From the NCBI GenBank assembly GCA_946622835.1, contig CAMOQI010000073.1, positions 1 to 5,835 on the forward strand: a stretch of DNA of 5,835 bases, written 5' to 3'. Under the pieces are notes generated by a model. The model was not told the origin of the DNA. It made no database searches and was given only the letters and a program-made list of their open reading frames with translations. The stretch comes from an uncultured Candidatus Melainabacteria bacterium (GTDB lineage Bacteria > Cyanobacteriota > Vampirovibrionia > Gastranaerophilales > Gastranaerophilaceae). Position numbers and translations under genes: made by a program. Positions 1 through 4,969 of this stretch are shown one piece after another (positions within the stretch are counted from its first letter, which is position 1; every line of letters starts with the position of its first letter).

Positions 1-1
1 A

Positions 2-349
2 GTTATTCTCAATAACGGTATAGCTTTTTTGGTTATTGTGACCGCGATTATATTAATTGTTGTTGCAATTTACTTGATAAAACTTCTCAAAGATTTATCG
101 GTTTTAACCAAAAATTTGAATGAAACATCGGAAATATTAAATATTGAATTGAAACCAACGCTTACCGAATTGAATGAAACCTTGCGATCAATAAATTCTA
201 TTGTGCGCAACACAGATGAAGGTGTCGGAAATGTGAAAATGGGTTTGGCAAATGCTTTAACCAAGACTAAAGAATTTTCCGGCAATATATTTAGCGGATT
301 TTTAAAAGGGTTTATGGCCGTTTATTCGCTGTTTAGCAAAAGAAAATAG
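2..349 (+). CDS. DUF948 / YtxG-like membrane-anchored protein (5' end cut by window edge)
   Basis: The frame is open from the first bases of the window, so the true start is probably just outside it. A TTG at 29 would cut into the hydrophobic segment and has no ribosome binding site, so it is unlikely to be the start. The protein has one N-terminal membrane segment (roughly ILNNGIAFLVIVTAIILIVV), then a charged helical stretch with a repeating L-x-x-x-LNET pattern (around LTKNLNETSEILN and LTELNETLRSIN), and ends in a basic tail, SKRK. A single anchor followed by an amphipathic, coiled-coil-like region is the architecture of the DUF948 (YtxG) family. The ytxH-like gene follows 69 bp downstream on the same strand, as in the Bacillus ytxGHJ operon, which supports the call. 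The family has no defined biochemical activity; it is linked to general stress in Bacillus. Family membership is inferred from pattern, not from a search. Confidence 0.75.
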   Translation, partial: VILNNGIAFLVIVTAIILIVVAIYLIKLLKDLSVLTKNLNETSEILNIELKPTLTELNETLRSINSIVRNTDEGVGNVKMGLANALTKTKEFSGNIFSGFLKGFMAVYSLFSKRK

Positions 350-418
350 ACCTATTAGGTAATGAAAAAATTTAAAATCAGATAATAATATTATGTAAGA
401 CAAAAAGGAGAACAAATT

Positions 419-703
419 ATGTCATTAGGAAAATTTTTAGCAGGGGTTGCTATTGGCGGCGCGATTGGTGCAATTGCAGGTATTTTGTTAGCACCTAAAT
501 CAGGTGAAGAAACAAGACAAATGCTTGCTGATTCAGCAAAAGACATGGCTCGCAGAGCTGATGAAACAGCAAAACAAATTCAATCAAAGGCAGATGATGC
601 TTTATCTGAATTGCAAAAAAAAGGTGATGAAATCAAAGACAAACTTCAAGACTTTATTGCAAAACAAAAAAATAAAGGCGAAGGAGCAGGAGCTGAAGCG
701 TAA
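419..703 (+). CDS. YtxH-domain protein
   Basis: This is a 94-residue protein. It opens with a glycine/alanine-rich hydrophobic segment (residues 4-24, with GVAIGGAIGAIAGILL) that runs straight into LAPKSGEETR (24-33), the hallmark of the YtxH domain. Residues 34-85 are a charged, alanine-, lysine- and glutamate-rich helix likely to form a coiled coil, and the C-terminus is low-complexity (GEGAGAEA). The start is well supported: ATG at 419 with AAGGAG at 405-410, eight bases upstream. The protein is probably membrane-associated with a cytoplasmic helical tail. YtxH proteins are widespread and stress-linked in Bacillus, but their molecular role is not established. The gene follows the YtxG-like gene and is closed by a strong terminator, so the two probably form one short operon. 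Between them (350-418) I see only AT-rich DNA with no clear promoter. Confidence 0.88.
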   Translation: MSLGKFLAGVAIGGAIGAIAGILLAPKSGEETRQMLADSAKDMARRADETAKQIQSKADDALSELQKKGDEIKDKLQDFIAKQKNKGEGAGAEA

Positions 704-718
704 ATAGAATAATATTAT

Positions 719-753
719 ATAACCCTCTCCTATTTTGGAGAGGGTTATTTTTT
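719..753 (+). terminator. Intrinsic terminator after the ytxH-like gene
   Basis: A perfect inverted repeat, AACCCTCTCC (721-730) and GGAGAGGGTT (737-746), has a six-base loop TATTTT. The flanking AT pairs extend it by two. A run of six T follows at 748-753. This is a textbook rho-independent terminator placed 16 bp after the ytxH-like stop codon. Confidence 0.93.
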
Positions 754-1077
754 GTTGTATAAGTAAATAAATTTAATAATGGTTTTACTTGTTTATTAAT
801 GATTTAATCATCTCATCACCCGAGCGTCCGCCTTCTTCAACAACGACACAACCTCCATTTGGGGCGGAAAGTTTGTACCCTCCCCTAAAGAATAGGGGAG
901 GGTGGCGGAGGCGCCAGCCGGAGTCGGGTGGGGTATGATGTATATTTAACCTCACCCCTGCCCCTCTCCTAAAAATCAGGACAGGGGAGAACGGAACATG
1001 ACAATTGCTGAGAGCGAAGCCCGAAAAATCTTTTATGTAGTCAAATCTTTCGAAATTTAATGTTTTAATTTGGTCAC
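754..1077. other. Long intergenic stretch without a supported gene
   Basis: No reading frame here is convincing as a conserved gene. The left part (755-820) is AT-rich. Roughly 820-990 is strikingly richer in G and C than the rest of the window and contains the palindromic repeat annotated separately. The right part (990-1077) returns to AT-rich DNA leading to the pgpH promoter. Two small frames are noted only as possibilities. One on the minus strand (about 955 down to 785) runs through the repeat and ends in a protein-like tail. The other, on the plus strand, has 20 codons (998-1060) behind a GGAG at 986-989. Both may be remnants or chance. Confidence 0.7.
877..987. repeat. GC-rich REP-like palindromic element with three hairpins
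   Basis: Three successive dyads can be paired by eye. The first is ACCCTCCCCTA (877-887) with TAGGGGAGGGT (893-903), a perfect 11-bp stem with a five-base loop. The second is GGGTGGGGT (926-934) with ACCTCACCC (949-957), nine pairs including one G-U. The third is CCCCTCTCCT (961-970) with AGGACAGGGG (978-987), nine of ten paired. The segment also has a GGCGCC core near 910-915. Its composition differs sharply from the AT-rich flanks and neighbouring genes, as expected of a dispersed extragenic palindrome. Similar CCCTCCCC...GGGGAGGG...GGGTGGGGT modules occur between genes in many unrelated bacteria. Only one copy lies in this window, so repetition in the genome is inferred. It lacks a T-run and is not a classical terminator. 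Confidence 0.65.
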
Positions 1078-1105
1078 TTGAAATTTTTCCTGCTCGGAGT
1101 AAAAT
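1078..1105 (+). promoter_or_regulatory. Probable sigma-70-type promoter for the pgpH operon
   Basis: TTGAAA (1078-1083, five of six to the consensus -35) and TAAAAT (1100-1105, five of six to the -10) are separated by 16 bases. They lie 36 bp upstream of the chosen pgpH start, which would give a 5' leader of about 29 bases. No other promoter-like pair as good is seen between the preceding terminator and pgpH. In AT-rich DNA such matches also arise by chance. Confidence 0.5.
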
Positions 1106-1136
1106 ATATTCATATTCAAAGAGTTGAGCAGGAAAA
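1085..1136 (+). promoter_or_regulatory. Perfect 11-bp inverted repeat spanning the pgpH promoter and ribosome binding site
   Basis: TTTTCCTGCTC (1085-1095) is the exact reverse complement of GAGCAGGAAAA (1126-1136), with 30 bases between. The right arm contains the AGGA (1130-1133) that serves as ribosome binding site for the ATG at 1141. The left arm sits in the spacer of the predicted promoter. In a transcript starting upstream, the arms could pair and hide the ribosome binding site. If transcription starts near 1112, only the right arm is transcribed, and the dyad would instead be a DNA operator with arm centres about 41 bp apart. The loop also holds a tandem ATATTC (1106-1111 and 1112-1117). 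The dyad is seen directly; its function is inferred. Confidence 0.5.
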
Positions 1137-1140
1137 GGTT

Positions 1141-1503
1141 ATGGTAAAAAAAGAATATATTGAAAAGTTTAAGGATTTTTTAACTTCGTCAAAGGTGCTG
1201 AAAGCTTTATATCTTTTTGCATTTACTGTTATTTTAACAATTATAATTGCATCTCAGAATTTCTTATTTCAAAGTATTGTCGAAAACGGAATAAGTAAAA
1301 AAGATATTATTGCACAGAAAACATTATCGGTTGAAGATGTAAAAAGAACAGAGCTTCATAAGCGTGAGGTCGCTCAAAAGGTGGAACCGATTTTAGTTCC
1401 GGCGGAAGACGATTTTATAAAGTCAAATCTTGAAATACTTCAGAATTCTGTCGTACAAATTCGAAAAAGGCAACCTCAACAGATGAAAAATTACGTGAGT
1501 TGA
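1141..1503 (+). CDS. pgpH: PgpH-like 7TM-HD cyclic-di-AMP phosphodiesterase, N-terminal part (frameshifted)
   Basis: This frame encodes the N-terminus of the protein completed by the next entry: a short basic cytoplasmic start, one membrane segment (about residues 20-42, ALYLFAFTVILTIIIASQNF), and the beginning of the extracytoplasmic 7TMR-HDED domain (DIIAQKTLSVEDVKRTELHKREVAQKVEP, here given in part as VEPILVPAEDDF). The ATG at 1141 is preferred over the TTG at 1078 because AGGA (1130-1133) lies seven bases upstream and the 21 extra residues look unlike the family. After about residue 109 the frame turns into unrelated sequence (RQPQQMKNYVS) and stops at TGA 1501-1503. The other frame continues the protein from the same point. 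The break maps to an A-run at 1464-1468, where one missing A would explain everything. As written, this fragment lacks the catalytic domain. Confidence 0.8.
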   Translation: MVKKEYIEKFKDFLTSSKVLKALYLFAFTVILTIIIASQNFLFQSIVENGISKKDIIAQKTLSVEDVKRTELHKREVAQKVEPILVPAEDDFIKSNLEILQNSVVQIRKRQPQQMKNYVS

Positions 1504-3356
1504 ATATTTTATTTGATTTATCGGGAAATAATAAAAAAGAATTTATTTTGAATTTTTTATTAAATGTTGATGAATCCTCTTTAAGAGAGGCTTTTGACAA
1601 GGCATCCATGTCACTGGTAAAAATATTACACGTTGGGATTTCAGAGCGCGATTATGAGAAAGATAATATAACCAATTTGATTAAAAATAATTTGGTTTCA
1701 AATGTTTCAAAAAGGCAAGTGTCAGTTATAACGGCGATGCTTGAGCAGGTAATTGTTCCAAATCTTGTAGTTGATGATGCTGCAACCGATATGGCAAAAA
1801 TAAATGCAAGAGATTCGGTAAAACCGTATAGAGTCACTTTTCAAAAAGGGGAAAAAATTGTATTTGAAGGTGAACCTGTAACAAGGCTTAAGCGTGATGC
1901 TTTAAGAGCGGCCGGTTATAATGTTTATGAGTTGAATCTTCAAGGTATTTTATCTATTTATATTTTGGTTTTAATTTTGTCATTAACCTTTATTGCGTAT
2001 ATCAAAAATTTTGAAAAGAAGTTTATGGAAGGCAGATATATGCTTTTGGCTGCGGTTCTTGTAGCTATGACAGCGGTGATTGCGGTTCTGTTGCAGACAA
2101 GCAGCGTAAACTACGCTGATTTAATGCGTTATTTGCTGCCTATGCCGGCAGTTATTATAATTTCTGCGATATTTCTTAATCCGCGGATTTCTTTTTTATT
2201 ATCCGTGCTTACGTTAATTATTTTAACGGTTGGAATGCAATATGATGTTCAGTTTATAATAATCTTTTCAATTTTAGCTTTGATCGGAATGATTACGGTT
2301 TCGAAAATTCGTTATACTCGCCGCTTTGATATGATAAAAGTAGGTTTTCACTTGGGTGTTGCCGGTGTTTTAATAATGTTGAGTCTTTATTTTATTGATA
2401 AATGCTTAATTGATGTGAATAATTATATGATAATGCGAAATACTATGGTTGTATTCTTGAGCTGTATTGTTAATTCCGTTATTGTATTGGGTCTTTCTCC
2501 GGTATTGGAAAGTACTTTTAGGATTATTACTCCATACGGTTTGTCAGAATATGGAGATCATAATCAGCCGCTTTTAAAACGCCTGCAAATGGAGGCTCCG
2601 GGGACATATCATCATAGCTTGATGGTTTCTACGCTATGTGAAGCTGCGGCGGAAGCTATTGGAGCAAACCCTATATTGGCACGTGTTGGAGCGTTTTATC
2701 ATGATATCGGAAAACTAAAAAGACCGTTGTTTTTTGTGGAAAATCAATCATACTTCGGAATAGAAAATCCTCATAATAAACTTAATCCGAGATTGAGTAA
2801 AATGGTCATTACCGCACATCCAAAAGACGGACTTGAGATTGCGCGAAAAAATGGACTGCCCGGTGTTATTTGTGATTTTATTGTGCAGCACCACGGTGAG
2901 GGTTTGGCAAAATATTTTTATAATCAGGCTGTGCAAGAAGAAGGAATTGAAAATGTTAAAGAAGAGCAATTCAGATATCCCGGACCAAAACCAAATACCA
3001 AAGAGACCGCTATATTGATGCTCGCAGATGCTGTTGAATCCGCTGTTCGTTCTATGAAAGGTGCAACGTCGGAAGAAATTGAAAATATTATTGATAAAAT
3101 TATTGTAGAAAGGTTAAATGACGGGCAATTGGCGGATAGTCCGCTGACATTAAAAGATTTAAAAATTATTGCTATGACATTTAGCAGAATTTTGCGCGGT
3201 ATGCAGCATGACAGAATCAAATACCAAGAAGATATTGCTCAAGAATTTAATAAAAACAAAATTGAAATGCCAAACAAAATTCTTGATGAAGATTTTGAAA
3301 AAAAAGTGAAAGAGCTTGAAAATTCCAAGCCAAAACCTAATACTGATAAAAATTAA
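1500..3356 (+). CDS. pgpH: PgpH-like 7TM-HD cyclic-di-AMP phosphodiesterase, main part with catalytic HD domain (frameshifted)
   Basis: From a nominal TTG at 1500 this frame encodes 618 residues. Recognisable protein starts earlier in the same frame, from about 1467 (KKATSTDEKLREL), so the TTG is probably not a real start. In order it holds the rest of the extracytoplasmic HDED domain (to about residue 145), seven hydrophobic segments (about 149-335), and a cytoplasmic HD domain. HD-domain metal ligands are visible at H372 (TYHHS), H401-D402 (YHDIGK), H440 (TAHP), H464-H465 (QHHG) and D510 (LADAVES). The joined protein would be about 737 residues, close to the usual 700-750. The family hydrolyses c-di-AMP to pApA at the inner membrane and so influences potassium and osmotic balance and wall stress; substrate here is inferred from family. 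ybeY follows after 10 bp. The catalytic region looks intact, so the frame break may be recent or a sequence error. Confidence 0.92.
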   Translation: MNILFDLSGNNKKEFILNFLLNVDESSLREAFDKASMSLVKILHVGISERDYEKDNITNLIKNNLVSNVSKRQVSVITAMLEQVIVPNLVVDDAATDMAKINARDSVKPYRVTFQKGEKIVFEGEPVTRLKRDALRAAGYNVYELNLQGILSIYILVLILSLTFIAYIKNFEKKFMEGRYMLLAAVLVAMTAVIAVLLQTSSVNYADLMRYLLPMPAVIIISAIFLNPRISFLLSVLTLIILTVGMQYDVQFIIIFSILALIGMITVSKIRYTRRFDMIKVGFHLGVAGVLIMLSLYFIDKCLIDVNNYMIMRNTMVVFLSCIVNSVIVLGLSPVLESTFRIITPYGLSEYGDHNQPLLKRLQMEAPGTYHHSLMVSTLCEAAAEAIGANPILARVGAFYHDIGKLKRPLFFVENQSYFGIENPHNKLNPRLSKMVITAHPKDGLEIARKNGLPGVICDFIVQHHGEGLAKYFYNQAVQEEGIENVKEEQFRYPGPKPNTKETAILMLADAVESAVRSMKGATSEEIENIIDKIIVERLNDGQLADSPLTLKDLKIIAMTFSRILRGMQHDRIKYQEDIAQEFNKNKIEMPNKILDEDFEKKVKELENSKPKPNTDKN

Positions 3357-3357
3357 T

Positions 3358-3362
3358 GGAGG
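3358..3362 (+). promoter_or_regulatory. Ribosome binding site fixing the ybeY start
   Basis: GGAGG lies directly after the pgpH stop codon and four bases before TTG 3367. It is the only strong Shine-Dalgarno sequence near the ybeY 5' end. It favours TTG 3367 over the upstream in-frame TTG 3316, which lies inside pgpH with no such site. The spacing is slightly short. Confidence 0.7.
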
Positions 3363-3366
3363 CATT

Positions 3367-3885
3367 TTGACAGATTATAATATAGAAATTACAAATGAGT
3401 ATCCTGATTGGGATGTTGATATTGAGCAAATCCGTCAAATTGCAATTGAAATTATTGAACAGTTTTCGTCTTGCGGGCAAATTAGCGCAAATTGGTGTTT
3501 GAATGGATATGAATACAAGACTTTGTCTTTTGGGATTTTATTTTGTGACGGGATTCAGACGCGACAAATAAATCATGATTATCGGGGCAGAGATTATCCT
3601 GCGGATATAATAACGTTTGCACTGTTTGCAGACTCGGATGAAGACGAAAGGTTTATTCCGGAATTTGAAATTAATTTAGGAGAGATTATAATAGCATTAG
3701 ATAAAGTTTCTGACTCGGCAGCGGAAAAAAATATTGACAAAAATATTGAATTGAAATTTTTAATAAGTCATGGAATAATGCATTTGCTGGGGTTTGATCA
3801 TCAAACCGAGGAAGAATTTGAGTTTGTTATAAAACAGCAAAAGCAAGCTTTGGAAAGAATGGGAATTAAGTATGACAAGATATAA
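3367..3885 (+). CDS. ybeY: YbeY endoribonuclease (rRNA maturation factor)
   Basis: With a TTG start at 3367 the protein has 172 residues, in the normal YbeY size range; the start was chosen because GGAGG precedes it. The diagnostic zinc motif H-x3-H-x5-H is complete as HGIMHLLGFDH (H135, H139, H145). Upstream lies the family's N-R/Y-x-x-x-x-P-TDVLSF-type segment, here NHDYRGRDYPADIITFAL, followed by a strand reading LGEIIIALDKV. YbeY is a cytoplasmic single-strand endoribonuclease that helps mature the 3' end of 16S rRNA and takes part in ribosome quality control. The motif is seen directly; the function is family knowledge. The gene sits 10 bp after pgpH and overlaps dgkA by 14 bp, implying translation from one message. 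An N-terminal extension of about 40 residues before the conserved core is acidic and less conserved-looking. Confidence 0.93.
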   Translation: MTDYNIEITNEYPDWDVDIEQIRQIAIEIIEQFSSCGQISANWCLNGYEYKTLSFGILFCDGIQTRQINHDYRGRDYPADIITFALFADSDEDERFIPEFEINLGEIIIALDKVSDSAAEKNIDKNIELKFLISHGIMHLLGFDHQTEEEFEFVIKQQKQALERMGIKYDKI

Positions 3886-4252
3886 ATGCCAAAATTTTAG
3901 AACAACCTTTAGAAATGCAAGAAAAGGTATGAGATTAACCCTGAAAAGTGAACGGAATTTGCGGGTTCATTTGCTCATAGGTGCTTTTGTGCTTATTAGT
4001 GCATTTTGTTTAAATTTTTCAGTCAGCAAATTCTGCATTCTTATTTTGGCAATTGCTGCTGTTATATCGGCAGAAATGCTTAATTCAGCTATAGAATTTT
4101 CACTGGATGCAATTTTCCATAATCGTTACTCTCGAATGGTTGGAATGGCAAAGGATATTGCAGCAGGTGCTGTTATGGTCGTGACTATTTCTGCAGTTAT
4201 TGTAGGGGTTTTGTTATTTGCTCCCCCTGTTATATATTTGATAACAAATTAG
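3872..4252 (+). CDS. dgkA: Diacylglycerol kinase / undecaprenol kinase (DgkA family)
   Basis: This 126-residue integral membrane protein has an N-terminal amphipathic part and three hydrophobic segments (about 34-50, 52-70, 98-122). Conserved DgkA-family positions are present: E27 in SERNLRVH, the active-site region AEMLNSAIE with E68, N71 and E75, D79, and the loop MAKDIAAGAV with K94 and D95. The family phosphorylates a lipid alcohol with ATP. In Gram-negatives the substrate is diacylglycerol; in many Gram-positives it is undecaprenol, the wall-carrier lipid. The sequence alone does not settle which applies here. The ATG at 3872 lies inside the end of ybeY, with a weak GGGA at 3861-3864, so expression is probably coupled to ybeY. 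The stop at 4252 is closely followed by a hairpin terminator, making this the last gene of the operon. No cdd or era gene follows, unlike in Bacillus. Confidence 0.92.
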   Translation: MTRYKCQNFRTTFRNARKGMRLTLKSERNLRVHLLIGAFVLISAFCLNFSVSKFCILILAIAAVISAEMLNSAIEFSLDAIFHNRYSRMVGMAKDIAAGAVMVVTISAVIVGVLLFAPPVIYLITN

Positions 4253-4263
4253 ATTAATATCAA

Positions 4264-4289
4264 AAATCCTTATCTTATGATAAGGATTT
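4264..4289. terminator. Bidirectional hairpin terminator between convergent genes
   Basis: AAATCCTTATC (4264-4274) pairs perfectly with GATAAGGATTT (4279-4289) around the loop TTAT. On the plus strand it is 11 bp past the dgkA stop, with only a modest T-rich tail (TTTAAACTTTT). Read on the minus strand the stem runs directly into TTTTTG, a better tail, 29 bp past the stop of the small gene at 4319-4522. It therefore probably ends transcription from both sides. Confidence 0.85.
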
Positions 4290-4318
4290 AAACTTTTACC
4301 GAAAAATTTTGTATAAAT

Positions 4319-4522
4319 CTAGTTGTTGCTTAGTACCAAGCGTAAGGCAGCCAGATTTTTTATTGATAACATTGTATGTTTGTTATGTTGTTCTTTTGAT
4401 ATGTCAAATATTCTTATAATTCTTTGAATTTCCGCCAAATCTCTATATGACTCAATTTTATAAACATTTTCAATCGGGTCAGATACAACAGACATTAAAG
4501 TGTTTAATTCTTGTTCTTTCAT
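4319..4522 (-). CDS. Small protein of unknown function (67 aa)
   Basis: I do not recognise this protein. It begins MKEQELNTLMSVV and is predicted mostly helical, with mixed charge (ESYRDLAEIQRIIRIFDISKEQ) and a leucine-rich end (NLAALRLVLSNN). There is no membrane segment, signal peptide or cysteine motif. Support for a real gene: an ATG start; AGAGGA at 4535-4540 on the coding strand, although 12 bases away, which is long; balanced amino-acid composition; and a terminator with a good T-run just after its stop. It is the last of three minus-strand genes headed by surE. The 120-bp AT-rich gap upstream (4523-4642) could carry its own promoter, but no clear -35/-10 pair stands out. It could be a lineage-specific regulator or structural small protein; nothing visible decides this. 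Confidence 0.6.
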   Translation of the reverse strand: MKEQELNTLMSVVSDPIENVYKIESYRDLAEIQRIIRIFDISKEQHNKHTMLSIKNLAALRLVLSNN

Positions 4523-4642
4523 CGGTATAAAATATCCTCTTTCCTATATACATTTATATAAAGTATTTTTTCTAAGGAAAATTGATTAATTTCATAAAAT
4601 AGTATTAACAAAACTTAATAAAATATATTTTAATAGTTTTGA

Positions 4643-4921
4643 TTAAGCAATAAAATCAAGTCTTGCTGCTGTTGTTTCGGTTGTATTATTCGGTCGCAGA
4701 AGATTATATGGACCTTGTCCGTATATGGCATTTGCAAAATCAAAGTTTTCGTTTTTTTCAGCGCGAAAGCTGGACGGATTTGGAGAAGTTGCAAGTGTTC
4801 GGTACAAGTTAGCAGCACGAGAAGGATTGGTATTATAATCCATACCAACAGCAGAAGTCGTATTTGAACCGGTGTAAATGTTTGTCATTTTCGTAACATC
4901 CCTATTAGTATTATAACTCAT
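4643..4921 (-). CDS. Small hydrophilic protein of unknown function (up to 92 aa)
   Basis: I do not recognise this protein. It is rich in Asn, Thr, Ser and Ala (for example YTGSNTTSAVGMDYNTNPS and RPNNTTETTAARLDF), with no membrane segment, signal peptide or cysteine, and looks largely disordered. A more ordered stretch may be ENFDFANAIYGQGPYNLL. The start is uncertain. ATG at 4919-4921 gives 92 residues but has only an AGG two bases upstream. A second in-frame ATG at 4886-4888 gives 81 residues, with AGGG (4900-4903) 11 bases upstream. A 72-residue frame in another register over the same DNA is judged a shadow because its composition is less natural. The gene begins 48 bp after surE on the same strand and may be cotranscribed with it; the gap holds only a weak 6-bp hairpin. 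Confidence 0.55.
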   Translation of the reverse strand: MSYNTNRDVTKMTNIYTGSNTTSAVGMDYNTNPSRAANLYRTLATSPNPSSFRAEKNENFDFANAIYGQGPYNLLRPNNTTETTAARLDFIA

Positions 4922-4969
4922 GACCTGATAAATTTAAACCCTAATGTTTCAAAAGTTTACAAAAACATC

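Noticed and set aside
350..360. ACCTATTAGGT palindrome after the YtxG-like gene
   Set aside because: It is only a 5+5 dyad in AT-rich DNA with no promoter context; too short to call an operator.
504..707. 67-residue Lys/Gln-rich frame overlapping the ytxH-like gene
   Set aside because: It is a shifted reading of a lysine- and glutamate-rich coiled coil; the ytxH frame has the family motif and the ribosome binding site.
754..1077. CRISPR array, tRNA or riboswitch in the long gap
   Set aside because: There are no regularly spaced direct repeats, no cloverleaf with a T-arm GTTCRA-type motif, and no aptamer I recognise.
1464..1470. Classical programmed minus-one slippery heptamer
   Set aside because: A-AAA-AGG does not satisfy X-XXY-YYZ, because the A-site AGG would re-pair poorly on AAG. 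No obvious downstream stem is visible. Kept only as an alternative within the frameshift finding.
1501..1503. Reassigned TGA codon as the explanation for the broken pgpH
   Set aside because: Reading through this TGA in the same frame does not give PgpH-like protein, whereas the frame one base back does. TGG encodes Trp normally in ybeY and surE.
2924..3220. 98-residue minus-strand frame inside pgpH
   Set aside because: It lies opposite the conserved HD domain and is an antisense artefact.
4639..4659. TTGATT/AATCAA dyad after the 92-residue gene as a terminator
   Set aside because: The stem has only six AT-rich pairs, a nine-base loop and no T-run on the relevant strand.
4630..4848. 72-residue minus-strand frame overlapping the 92-residue gene
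   Set aside because: Its Gln/Leu/Ile-heavy composition (PKQQQQDLILLLNQNY) looks like an out-of-frame translation, and the other register has more natural composition. Some doubt remains because neither has a strong ribosome binding site.
4944..4968. ATGTTT/AAACAT dyad between surE and the 92-residue gene as a terminator
   Set aside because: The stem has only six mostly AT pairs, a 13-base loop and no T-run directly after it.
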